The position numbers were made by a program, and so were the translations under genes. This document shows, in pieces, positions 20,113-30,094 of a stretch of 36,675 nucleotides of DNA. Within the stretch, counting starts at the first letter, position 1. Every line of letters begins with the position of its first letter. This DNA is from Linderina pennispora. Lineage: Eukaryota > Kickxellomycota > Kickxellomycetes > Kickxellales > Kickxellaceae. The stretch is taken from positions 1 to 36,675 of the forward strand of contig NW_024468337.1 of assembly GCF_002104995.1 (NCBI RefSeq), given 5' to 3'. Below the pieces are notes generated by a model. That model saw only the letters and a list, made by a program, of their open reading frames with translations. It made no database searches and was not told the origin of the DNA.

Positions 20113-20890
20113 ATGTCGGAGAACACTACTGGCAGTATACCACCCTCGATCCCGATCCCATATGTCGATACTAGCAACAGCATAATGCCATTTTCTGATC
20201 CATCGGAACGTCAGGCGTCAAATTTAGACAACGTATTTGACAGACTCGTAGCCCAGAATGCTGAGCAGGCTGCACATGGCCCAATGTCGCCCACAGGCAT
20301 CAGCCACCCATCGATATTTCGCAAGGGAACTCTAATCGAAATTCCTGACATCGAGCCACGAGGCATGCCATCTGGCAAGTCACGGAGACGCGGCTCGGAC
20401 AGCACGAAAACACCGCTTCCCGAGCGCTTCGTAGCAATCGCTATCAAGGACTGCGAGCAAACCGATTGTATCATCAGCTGGTCGATCCAAAAGATCCTGG
20501 TCCCAAACCGCGACAAGGTAGTACTGATCCACGTGCGGCCGGCTGTGAATGGGCTTATTGGCGACTTGACAGCAGTTAACTCGGCCAAGGAGGCTGCTGA
20601 GCGCGATAAGAGCCATGAGCTGCTCAAAAAGTATGCGTCGATGATCAAGGCCGAGGGGTATCCGATCAAGGGAGTCTCGATTCGCGGCGTTGACATTCGC
20701 GGCGAGCTGGTGCGCAAGCTGATGGAGCTCAAGTGCGATCTGCTGGTGGTTGGATCTCACGCGTCAAAGTCCATGAAAGAGCGCTTTATCGGGAGCAAGG
20801 TCAAACTACCTGGTAGAGAATTCACCTTGCCCGGTTGTGGTTATTGGGCGCAATTATCGTATGCCGCAGCATGTACCCCTTGCTGAATGA
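20113..20890 (+). CDS. Universal stress protein (UspA-fold) domain protein, copy B, one-base frame break
   Basis: A paralogue of the protein at 7634. It shares the HPSIFRKGTLIEIPDI patch, a basic linker and the UspA domain (FVAIAIKDC, VVLIHVRPAVNGLIGDL, SHELLKKYASMIKAEG, VKG-less GVSIRGVDIRGEL). The binding loop is GSHA-x9-GS, closer to consensus than copy A. An extra A in the AAA at 20803-20805 breaks the frame. Without it the protein continues NYLVENSPCPVVVIG and ends at the TGA 20888-20890, about 258 residues; as written it stops at 20886 with a non-homologous tail. The N-terminal third is poorly similar to copy A, while the last 200 coding bases are very close. It precedes ATPase B as copy A precedes ATPase A. 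Confidence 0.85.
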
Positions 20891-23473
20891 CCGCTTTTCC
20901 CACAGATCCTATGCAGTTTATGGAGGGAAGACACATCTGGGGATGGCAGTTTGTGTATACACGACCACTCGCTCGCCCGCTGGCAGCCGATACTATGTTG
21001 TTTCATGCCACGAGTTGAGAGGATAAGCTTTGGGTATCCGGGCACAACAGGTGGATGCCTTGCTTTTCTTGTCTGGTAAAAAGAACATCTAAACATATTG
21101 GTGGTTTTTGTCAAACAATATCTATAGATAGCTGCCCCATTATCCTCATGAGAACAATCTAATCAGGAATATAGTGCTACGTTGAGCAATAGTGATACAT
21201 ATGCTAGCGTTGTGCACTAGACGCAGCTGTCTCTGGCGTCACAATTGTGATTACGCAGGTGATGGCATATAAAGTACTGGTGACCCGGTATCTCGGCTGA
21301 GGGGTCCATATGGTAAAGCCTCGCGAAGCGGCAGCTTGAGTCATGAAAGCCATGAGCAGCTATGCCATGGAAAGGGAATATGCCCCAGTTGGCAAAATAG
21401 AACTTGTGTCAAGAACCACGAAAAATGTCATGACCATCCGGAGAAGTTACAAACTGCAGAGCAGTGGTAGGCAGATCAAAATAATGAGATGCCCATTCCC
21501 GAGTGCACTGAAGCTAGTTTAGTCTGGCGATGGACTCCTTCTTTCATCTGTTACACATCATGCCAGCAACCCAATACCAACCTGAGGCCACTAGCTGCGA
21601 CACACTCACGCTGCTGGCAAAAGGTTAAGAGTCCAACGGTCAATTGCAGTGACCTTTTCTGGTGCAGTCAATTCATGCAAGCAGGCGTTGATGTACTGCA
21701 AGAGGGTATGTACAGTTCGGCTATCCAACTGGGAACCTTCCATAGTGCTCAGTTTCTCGATCCTCCTGAACTTGCTGTGCCAGAGAGGCAGGGCTCCTGA
21801 GAGGCTCCACTGTCCAAGGGATGTTGCTGCCAACCCTGCTGCCATCATATCCACGAAAAGGTCACGCAAGAAGCATGCAGCGGCTGTTGCTAATGCTGGT
21901 AAACCACCAATGGCCGGACAAAGAAGAACCAACAACATCAAACACGCTCTCAACCCAAACTGTAAATGGTACAAGCAGCACATGGGAGCTCATCAGGCAA
22001 ATTGCTCATCGGCATCTAGCATTGATACCTACTCGCAGTATTTTTGCCGCCTTGTCGACTCGGTCAACACTAGCAGACTGGCTGTGTTCACCAAAATGCA
22101 AGACGTACAGCACTTGCCATACGTGGAGGTGCATTCACATCACGAGCGAGGAGCAGCGAGGAGCAGCCAGTAGCAGAAAATCAAGCATCAAATACAGAAG
22201 AAATCCATCAAGAAAAAGGAGTGATGTGCAGAGGTTTCTAACGCACAATGATGAAACAGGGGTACGTCAGACATCGCCAGGGGTAATGTAGTGTGAGCTG
22301 GCAGTGGCCTGCGCTATGAAACAAAACCGCCCTTGTCCAAAATGGCACGGCCTTCACCAAAAACAAAAGATAACCGTTCTATCCAATCTGAAGTGAAATT
22401 GTGAGTGCCCACCTTGCACATCTCACCTTTTGGATGCGACGCGTCCTGCCCCGTCTGTTTGTTGATGCTCTTTGTAAGCAGACAATGGCTCGGATGTGCA
22501 CTTGCAGTATATCGTCCAAGGCGATGCAATCTACAACCAATATGCTGGCCGGGCATCGACATTTGCAACGCTTGGCTAGGCACATCCTCGCAGCCACTCT
22601 GCGTTTTGTGCCCTGCTAAAACTGCGAGCAAAAACACGAAAGCGCTACGACAATTTCTGGCAGCAAGCAGGGAATTTGCTGAGAGATATGCGGACGAATG
22701 CGAAGAAAAAGGAGCTGAGGGGCCACGCCAAGTCTATCCGTCCAGAGCGCCTGCCCCAACAACCACGTTTTAAAGCGGATCGCCCACTGGGCTACCACTC
22801 TGCACTCTTAGCACCAGCTCTCCACGAATCGCAAATGTTGCGGGTGGGAACTGCTGGGCTCAGGCACAAATATTTCAGCTGCCTACCCCTGACCACGGCG
22901 GGCTGGTCTAGAGATTTGTTCGCAACCGCCTCCACAAATCGCAGCGCACTCATGCAAAGGGCATCCGTCCCCGGCCTCCCAGCTGTAGACTTTTTCGTTT
23001 GGTCGATCCCGTCCACGTATTTTTTTTGCTTCTGCTGCTGCCCTTGGTGCACCCCCTGAGCTCACCAGACCAGGCTTTGGCCAAAATTCAAGAGAGAAAT
23101 TTTGAAAATTTGTTTCATGTTTTTTGGCTACAGCTCAACAGCGTATACATACCGGCATCTTACCCCCTGTCTTGCCATTCACCGGCACGTTCAGACCTTC
23201 GCTGTCCAGCCTCCCAATACGACATCTCACCAAGCTTTTGCAAGGCTTGCGCGTGTGTCCTGCATTAACTCGGTGGTGAAGGAGGGGTAACATCTACCGC
23301 CCCCTCTGTCGTCACTAGGGGTCAGTTCTCGCGCTCATAAGGAGGTCGTGCATCCTCGACAAAGTTTCAAATGCATCTGCTCAACAGCGGCAACCTTACT
23401 TTTCTTCGTTCCACCCCCGTCCACCCTCCTTCGTATAAATACGCCTAATATTCTTCACAAGCGTGACGCTGTC
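20891..23473. other. Gene-poor 2.6-kb spacer between USP B and ATPase B
   Basis: No confident gene. A minus-strand frame at 21606-21983 has protein-like helical character (LWHSKFRRIEKLSTMEGS, TLLQYINACLHELTAPEK). Another minus frame lies at 22314-22637, and plus-strand frames overlap both. I could not connect them into a gene or name a family. They could be a decayed gene. Homopolymer stretches (TTTTTTTT near 23019) and pyrimidine-rich DNA precede the ATPase promoter. Confidence 0.4.
23434..23441 (+). promoter_or_regulatory. TATA box of ATPase B, very close to the ATG
   Basis: TATAAATA ends 32 bp before the ATG at 23474. If initiation is about 30 bp downstream, the mRNA leader is only a few nucleotides long, unlike ATPase A, whose TATA lies 98 bp upstream. 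The next in-frame ATG (FERNMTVEYR) lies 72 bp further in. Confidence 0.45.
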
Positions 23474-26400
23474 ATGGAGATTCAAGAAATCGGCAAGCAA
23501 AGGTCGGGCAACGCCACCGATGCTGGGCTCAAGTTTGAGCGCAACATGACAGTTGAGTACCGCACACTCAGCATCCAGCTCAGCCGCCACAACCAGCAGC
23601 AATATTCTGAGGTTGAAAAGTCAGGAGCCAAGTCTTTCTTCAGTCGCATCTTCCCTGTTCGCAAAGCCTACGACCGCCGCCAGGCGTCGGAAAACAAGCA
23701 GGAGGCCAAACTTGGTGCCACTGCCGATGAGCTGAGCACTCTCAAGTTCCACCTCGACACTGTCGATGAGACCCTGACCAAGTTCAGCACCAGTCCCATC
23801 CAGGGACTTGAGACGGGTGCTATCAAGCGGTGCCGCGAGCGTGACGGTCCTAATGCCCTGAGCGCACCGCCTAACCGTATCTGGCTCAAGATCTTCCAGT
23901 GGCTGTTCAGTGGGTTCTGTCCGCTACTGTGGATTGCAGCTGTATGTGTCTGGATTTCGTGGAAGCCACTTGGTAAACCAGCTAACGTTCAGTACCTAGC
24001 CCTGGCTATCGCTATCCTCATCGTTATTTTCCTCCAGGCTGCATTTAACGCATGGCAGGAGTGGACCACATCGCGGGTCATGGCGTCCATCACCGGGATG
24101 CTGCCTACCGAAACCATGGTTACGCGCAACGGCAACAAGACCAGCGTTGCTGCCACAGAGCTTGTGCAGGGCGACATCGTCCATGTCCGCGGCGGTGACA
24201 AGATCCCTGCCGACATCCGTCTGATAGAAGTCTCGCGCGACCTGCGCTTCGACCGCTCAATGCTCACTGGCGAGTCAGACCCGATTGTTGCCACCGTCAA
24301 CCACACCGACGAGAACTACCTGGAGACTCGCAACATTGCCGTCATGGGAACCCACGTCACGCAAGGGTCTGGCACTGGCGTTGTCATCGGTACCGGCGAC
24401 AGCACCGTCATGGGCCGCATTGCCAAAATGACCGCCAGTAAGAAGGATGAGAAGACGCTGCTTCAAATGGAGATTGAGCGGTTCGTTTTGATGGTTGCAG
24501 GACTCTCACTTGTTGTTGGTACGATTCTCATTATTATTTGGGCTGCTTGGCTCCGTCGCTCGTTCCCTACATTTTTGACCCTCTCTGATGCGCTTGTTAA
24601 CAGCACAGGTGTCATTATTGCATTTGTTCCGGAGGGCTTGCCTATCTGCCTGACGCTCACATTGACTCTTGTTGCTAAGCGCATGCAGCGCCAGAATGTA
24701 CTGGTCAAGAACCTGACTACTGTCGAGACTCTGGGCTCGGTTAACGTCATCTGCTCCGACAAGACCGGCACGCTGACCCAGAACCAGATGACCGTCGTCC
24801 ACGCTGGCTTTGTCGACACCGACGTGTCTACCGACGATCTGAAGACTCGCTTCGACTCTGGAAAGGATGTTGCTGTCCAGCGCCTGTACGACACCGCAGC
24901 ACTCTGCAACGGCTCGTCGTTCGACCCTGCTTCCATGGACAAGCCCATTGCCGACCGCCGGGTCAACGGCGATGCCACCGACTCGTCAATCCTGCGGTTT
25001 GCCGAGCGCCTGCAGCCTGTTGCCACAGCTCAGGCCAAGTACACCAAGCTGTTTGAGATCCCCTTCAACTCCAAGAACAAGTGGATGCTGTCGCTGCGCA
25101 AGCTCGCAGGCACCCCATCTGCGCCGGTCCTGCTGGTCAAGGGTGCGCCGGATGTACTTCTCCAGCGCTGCTCGTCGATCCAGAACGCCAGCGGCGACGT
25201 GCTTCCGCTTGACAAGGACAACCTCGAGCGGCTGCAGGGACTCCAGCGCAAGTGGTCGGGCGAAGGACAGCGCGTGTTGATGCTGTGCCGCCGCGAGTTC
25301 CAGGGCACCAACCCGTTTGCCGGCATCGAGGATGACCAGGCCAAGCTCGATGAGGTTGTCGCTGCCGTCAACACCGACCTGACGATTGTTGGGCTTGTCG
25401 GCATTGTCGACCCGCCGCGCAAGGAGATCCCGCATGTTGTCGACACCTGCCGCCGCGCCGGTATCCGCGTGTTCATGGTGACTGGTGACTTTGCTCTGAC
25501 AGCCGCGGCTATTGCGCGCCAGTGCAAGATCATCACCAACGATCGCGTTGACTCCATCGACGACATCCGTGCCAAGGCCCTCCAGCACGCTCCTGGTGCT
25601 CTTGCCGATGCCGGTGTCGAGAAGAAGACGCCGTCGATTGACTCGTCGACTGATAAAGGAACCGTGACGACTGCCGGGCATGGCAACGATGGCATTCGCA
25701 GCCTGGTCCTGTCTGGCAGCGAGCTCGTCGGCCTGCAGCCTGAGCACTGGGACATCATCTGCCACTACACCGAGATCGTGTTTGCGCGCACGACACCTGA
25801 GCAGAAGCTACTGATTGTCCAGGAGCTGCGCAACCGCGAGTGCTATGTTGCTGTCACCGGTGACGGTGTCAACGACTCGCCGGCGATGAAGGCAGCCCAC
25901 ATCGGTGTTGCTATGGGCAGTGGATCCGAGGTCGCCAAGGAAGCCGCCGACATGGTCTTGCTCGACAACAACTTCTCGTCCATCCTGATTGGTATTGAGA
26001 ACGGTCGCCTTGTCTTTGAGAACCTGAAGAAGGTGCTTGTCTATCTGCTACCCGCTGGATCATTCTCCGAGTTCATGCCTATGTTCCTGAACATGGTGCT
26101 CGGTATCCCGCTGCCACTATCGGTTATTCTCATGATCGTTATTTGCATGCTCACCGATGTGTGGGCCAGTGTCTCACTCATGTACGAAGCGCCAGAGAAC
26201 GATATCATGTATCGTGCTCCACGCAACCCGAAGCGCGACCACCTGGTCGATCTCAAGTTCTTCTTCCATGCTTACGGATTCATGGGTGTCATGCAGACCG
26301 TCATTGCGCACCTGGTCTACTTCATCTTCATGTACTGGAAGGGTGGGTTCTCGCCGAGCCAGCTGTTCCTGGCGTTTGACAAGTGGACAATCGGACCATA

Positions 26401-26776
26401 TCACGGCCACGATACGGCTGAGCTCGCTAACCTGCTCAGCACTGGCCAGTGTGTGTACTTTATCACCCTGGTCATTTTGCAATGGGGCAATATGTTTGCG
26501 ACCCGTACCCGCCGTCTCAGTGTCTTCCAGCAGAACCCGTTCTGGGGTCCGACCAAGAACTTGAGGCTTCCGCTTACTATTCCAGTCACCCTTGGTGTCG
26601 TCTTCTTGTTCTGCTACGTGCCCGCATTCCAGACGGTGTTCGGCACTTCCTCGATCCCTGCTCCTTTCTACTTTATCCCGATCCCCTTCGCCATTTTGAT
26701 CCTCTGCGTTGATGAGCTGCGCAAGTACTGGGTGCGTACTCACCCCAGCAGCTTCCTTGCCAGGTGGGCTTGGTAA
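23474..26776 (+). CDS. Type IIC P-type ATPase (Na,K-ATPase alpha-like), copy B, intact
   Basis: 1100 residues, intronless and uninterrupted. The ATG at 23474 gives MEIQEIG, matching MEIQIAE of copy A, so the longer frame from 23348 (non-ATG) is not used. Motifs: TGES, M4 FVPEGLP, CSDKTGTLTQ (Asp429), KGAPDVLLQR, MVTGD, TGDGVNDSPAM. The membrane end has M5 SFSEFMP (Glu866) and M6 ICMLTDVWAS (Asp895), then PRNPKRDHL as in Na,K-ATPases, closing SFLARWAW. By alignment from memory, the M6 position of animal Asp804 is Cys891 here, and the M5 serine of the K+ site is Gly, so ion selectivity may differ. No beta-subunit gene lies nearby. Expected in the plasma membrane, expelling Na+ or another cation; this is inference. 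Confidence 0.93.
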   Translation: MEIQEIGKQRSGNATDAGLKFERNMTVEYRTLSIQLSRHNQQQYSEVEKSGAKSFFSRIFPVRKAYDRRQASENKQEAKLGATADELSTLKFHLDTVDETLTKFSTSPIQGLETGAIKRCRERDGPNALSAPPNRIWLKIFQWLFSGFCPLLWIAAVCVWISWKPLGKPANVQYLALAIAILIVIFLQAAFNAWQEWTTSRVMASITGMLPTETMVTRNGNKTSVAATELVQGDIVHVRGGDKIPADIRLIEVSRDLRFDRSMLTGESDPIVATVNHTDENYLETRNIAVMGTHVTQGSGTGVVIGTGDSTVMGRIAKMTASKKDEKTLLQMEIERFVLMVAGLSLVVGTILIIIWAAWLRRSFPTFLTLSDALVNSTGVIIAFVPEGLPICLTLTLTLVAKRMQRQNVLVKNLTTVETLGSVNVICSDKTGTLTQNQMTVVHAGFVDTDVSTDDLKTRFDSGKDVAVQRLYDTAALCNGSSFDPASMDKPIADRRVNGDATDSSILRFAERLQPVATAQAKYTKLFEIPFNSKNKWMLSLRKLAGTPSAPVLLVKGAPDVLLQRCSSIQNASGDVLPLDKDNLERLQGLQRKWSGEGQRVLMLCRREFQGTNPFAGIEDDQAKLDEVVAAVNTDLTIVGLVGIVDPPRKEIPHVVDTCRRAGIRVFMVTGDFALTAAAIARQCKIITNDRVDSIDDIRAKALQHAPGALADAGVEKKTPSIDSSTDKGTVTTAGHGNDGIRSLVLSGSELVGLQPEHWDIICHYTEIVFARTTPEQKLLIVQELRNRECYVAVTGDGVNDSPAMKAAHIGVAMGSGSEVAKEAADMVLLDNNFSSILIGIENGRLVFENLKKVLVYLLPAGSFSEFMPMFLNMVLGIPLPLSVILMIVICMLTDVWASVSLMYEAPENDIMYRAPRNPKRDHLVDLKFFFHAYGFMGVMQTVIAHLVYFIFMYWKGGFSPSQLFLAFDKWTIGPYHGHDTAELANLLSTGQCVYFITLVILQWGNMFATRTRRLSVFQQNPFWGPTKNLRLPLTIPVTLGVVFLFCYVPAFQTVFGTSSIPAPFYFIPIPFAILILCVDELRKYWVRTHPSSFLARWAW

Positions 26777-27156
26777 GCCTGCTCCCTTTCCAGAGCCGGC
26801 GTGCCTTTTGCACTACCTGTTTTTTCATGACGTAACACTCCTAGTTTACTAGTGCATTTAATAAATCATCCAGAATTAGACATATCACGTCCATGCCTCT
26901 GGCGAGTACAGTAGTCGATAAAACATCGTCTCCACCGTAATGTTTCAAAAATATTAACCTCCCCCAGATATGCGTGGAGAACATTATCACTGCGTGGCCA
27001 AGTGGTTGTTGCAGGTGAGGAATACCTTGCAAGTCTTACCTTTTTCGGAGTTTCTACACTTTTCTCCTCTATTAACCTGCATGTTCCAAATCTCTTGTCC
27101 TTTGTCACGTATTTGCCTCCATATATACAATTTCAATATTTGACCACCCAAGAACA
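26777..27156 (+). other. Intergenic region before the small secreted protein
   Basis: About 380 bp, AT-rich, with a tatatac (27122-27128) about 30 bp before the next ATG and pyrimidine-rich DNA at 27035-27100. No gene seen. A tRNA-like D-arm string at 26993 lacks the rest of a tRNA. Confidence 0.5.
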
Positions 27157-27462
27157 ATGCATGTGGCTACTTATTTCGCAGCTACTCTGCTGGTAGTCAG
27201 CTGCACAGTGCTGGCTGATGTTCTAAAGTATGAGCATACACCACTGCCCAACTGTCGCCGAGAGGTTATGCAGGAGAACCTACCTACACTAGCCAACAAA
27301 ATACAGTTACACACCTTGTCGCCTGAGGATACCAAAGAGATGCTGGCAAGCGGAAAGCTTGGCGATACCTCAAAACGGCGGGCGCATATCAGGGCGCGCA
27401 AGATGGGAGATCCTCCAATGTTTACTCGAACACTTCGCCCAATATACAACAAGCCGCCCTAA
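27157..27462 (+). CDS. Small secreted protein of unknown function
   Basis: 101 residues. The signal peptide MHVATYFAATLLVVSCTVLA has likely cleavage after Ala20. The mature part of about 80 residues has one cysteine (Cys33), a helical acidic/polar stretch (EDTKEMLASGKLGD) and a basic patch (SKRRAHIRARK), ending RPIYNKPP. It is not recognised. It could be a secreted effector or peptide precursor. Support comes from the signal peptide and an ATG close behind a TATA-like element; there is no homology evidence. Confidence 0.5.
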   Translation: MHVATYFAATLLVVSCTVLADVLKYEHTPLPNCRREVMQENLPTLANKIQLHTLSPEDTKEMLASGKLGDTSKRRAHIRARKMGDPPMFTRTLRPIYNKPP

Positions 27463-27927
27463 CTTGATATGTTTGATTCATATGGCAACTAAATACAAAT
27501 ATGGATTAATTAATATACAGTTAAAATATGGAGGGTATATAGCAACTCGAATCATGGCAGCCGGAATTCAGAGAGTGTCTGAGCCATGTGTGCTAACGAG
27601 ACAGCCAGCTTCTGCTTTTCTGGAGTTGGAATTGCGTGGATATCGGTCTCTATGAGGTCAAGTTCGCTGCGTACCTTGGCTATCTATATCAGACATTAAT
27701 GGCAGTACATAGTTAGTGGGTGCAAAGAGCTGCTGGATGCTATGCTTGAGCAGACAGAACTGCAGCCATTAATCATGATACTTACTTCTTCAAGCATCAG
27801 CAAGCCGGCATCATGACCGTTGAATTGCGTGGCTATTGCCGAGTGTTCTGGAAAACCAATTGGAGGATAGCTTTGGATGCCGGGCTGTGGTGGTGGGTAG
27901 CAAACAACCTCAGGCTCCTTGCCCTTG
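27463..27927. other. Convergent intergenic region
   Basis: About 465 bp between the 3' ends of the small secreted protein and the minus-strand low-complexity protein. The left half is very AT-rich (attaattaatatacag, 27505-27523), probably terminator and UTR sequence. No gene seen. Confidence 0.5.
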
Positions 27928-28909
27928 TTAGAAAGAGCCAGGCTGTGGTTGTGTTAATACAGGTCCCTCGTATGCACACAAGGACTGACCGATCGAATAT
28001 GGAGTTATTGGCGATGACGATTCGGCTTCGCTCTTTGCTGTATATGTCAGTGGCTTATACAGGGCCATAGGGTCGTCTAACAGCATTTCCAATTTGTGCT
28101 TCGACGGTGACACAGTCGGCTCTGATTTCTGGTGGACAGCAGAGTGCCGTCTTTTGATAGTGCCAGCCTCGCTGGCCGAGCTAGGGGGGCGGGGAAGCGG
28201 AAGATGGTGTGTGCCTGTGTCAGAAGCTTGGATGCTCCGGTGCTGGCTGTTGGCTAGGGTCCCAATAGGCGACTGTGGTGTTGCTGGGCGAATACGTGGT
28301 ACGGAATCTCTATGGACTCGCGGCTGCTTGGCACGGAAAACCAGAACTTCGTAATCTCTCTGTGATCGGCGCCGTGGGATGACCTCGTCGGTGAGCTGCT
28401 TTCGCGACTTGTCCTCATAGCCGCGCTTTATTCGGTCAATATTGGCGGGAATAAAGACCAGCTCCTGTGTAGCTGTGGCAGGGGTCGTTGCTGCCGATTC
28501 TGGCTGCTCGGTGGATGCCGGTCGTGCATTCCCGTGGCCAGCTGACAACGCATCCACGGAAAAACCGGCAGCAGAATAGCCAACCTGTGCTGCATGGAGC
28601 GGCGCACCCATTGTTGCCGGGGTGGGAGCTGCGACTTTGCGGCTGAGGGGCCGCATGGCTTATGTGTGCTGCTTCCGTGCTGAACTGTCCAGGGTGAATC
28701 AGTGGATACTGCACTGGTATTCCCGGTGAGGGGTGGTGTTGTTGGTGATGTAGATATGTAGGCGCAGGCGGGTAGCTATCGGTGTGCGGTGGAGGTAATG
28801 CGTACTGTTGCTGAGACACGCTGTACTGCCTTGCACCACTTGCGCAGCCATCATCTCCTGCTGGCTGCTGCTTCCGCTGCTGCTTCTTGTCTGAATCCTG
28901 TTCGGCCAT
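27928..28909 (-). CDS. Low-complexity, Gln/Pro/His-rich protein of unknown function, one frame break
   Basis: The ATG at 28909 opens MAEQDSDKKQQRKQQPAGDD, then a His/Pro/Gln/Tyr-rich region (PTYLHHQQHHPSPGIPVQYP). The frame changes between about 28656 and 28590, and the downstream frame continues with a better conserved-looking core: IPANIDRIKRGYED, KSRKQLTDEVIPRRRSQRDY, EVLVFRAKQPRVHRDSVPRI. It ends in a Ser/Pro-rich tail with KHKLEMLLDDPMALYKPL. About 326 residues after a one-base correction. No domain is recognised; composition suggests a regulatory or nuclear scaffold protein. Confidence 0.55.
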
Positions 28910-30094
28910 GGCCGAGACGAGACGTAGTGCGCGTTGGTTGAAGGCGTTGTGTGCGCGACACACCAGACAAAGAGTATGCTAATAGTGATAATGCAGCTTC
29001 GTTTAAGGGGAGAGACAGTACTCTTGTGCTAAAAATAAGTGTACGAAAATCAGAAAATGGGAAACAGAAGTGGAACAGGAAGGCTGCCAACTGGTCGCTG
29101 ACATCCTACATGATGGTGGATACATGTAGCTGGCATCTGCCTTTTTTTACCAGGCTGCCTAATTCGACAATGGCTCTGACACAGGACAAGCAGAGAATGC
29201 TGCATGGGTCTGGGATCAAGTAGCCGATGGCTGATCGTTCCTAAAAAAAGCAGAGTTTGCAAGGGTGCTAGCATCGCTCTGCCCTCTGGCTATAGCACCA
29301 AAGCTTGGACTCGCTACAGGGGACTGTTTGCGATAAAAAGAGGCTGCCGCTCGACGCAGTAAATGGTCTACAGATGCATCAGCCATCACAAGGGCCGCTG
29401 CCGTGGCCTGACCAACCAGAACAAAACTATGATCTATCGCAATAGTAGCCCAGCGCCAGAACTGGTGATTTTCGGGGATAAAAAAATTTTGAGGCTGGGG
29501 TAGGGAGTGGGCTTAGCTGCTCACGCTCATAATGCGGTATCGAGCGAGTGTGGGAGGCAAGGGCTCGCTCTTTTCGCTTTTGCTTCCTGCTTGCATTTTT
29601 TGTTTTCATTTTGTGTACTCTTTCGTGTCGTCGAACCTTTCCGCACCTCAAAGAATATCTCCCTCTGAGAAGACCCAGTCTGCCGAAACCTTGCCCATAC
29701 CAGGGGAGCAGTGCAGACATTTGGTTTCTTTTGCTGTTGCCGACACTTCTCTTCCATCCCACACCAGCTATATCAAGCTGAAAAAGTATCTCCTGAATTG
29801 TATCAACGAGGCGGCGCACAGCCCTAGCATTCAAACCCTATATCCTGTATCTTGCGCCTCGCTTTTGACACGCACCCAGTGCCCACTAGGTGCCAGCAAC
29901 CAAAGTAGACGAAGCCTATCTCGACATACACACTTTCCCCACACTCAGCCGGTGTCAGAAAAAGGTTATTTTCACCCTTCGTGTACTGCGAATCACAAGA
30001 TCTGCAACGTGTCCCACCACCAGGAGTCACATTCTCGCTTTTGCCAGGCAGCACCCACTATTAAGCGAGACTGAGGAAAAGTTGAATTGTTATC
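28910..30094. other. Divergent intergenic region and probable long leader of the RRM gene
   Basis: About 1.2 kb. Open frames on both strands at 29427-29834 overlap and neither looks like a known protein. Pyrimidine-rich DNA from 29570 to 30050 just before the RRM gene ATG may be its 5' leader. No gene claimed. Confidence 0.45.

Noticed and set aside
23339-23352. Shine-Dalgarno-like aaggagg followed by a GTG-start frame
   Set aside because: This is a eukaryotic gene; alignment with copy A fixes the start at the ATG 23474.
26990-27060. tRNA-like string gcgtggccaagtggtt
   Set aside because: It resembles a tRNA D-arm, but there is no acceptor stem pairing, anticodon arm or T-loop downstream.
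29427-29834. 135-codon minus-strand frame in the spacer before the RRM gene
   Set aside because: It overlaps plus-strand frames of similar length, lacks a domain or signal peptide, and lies in pyrimidine-rich DNA likely to be a leader.
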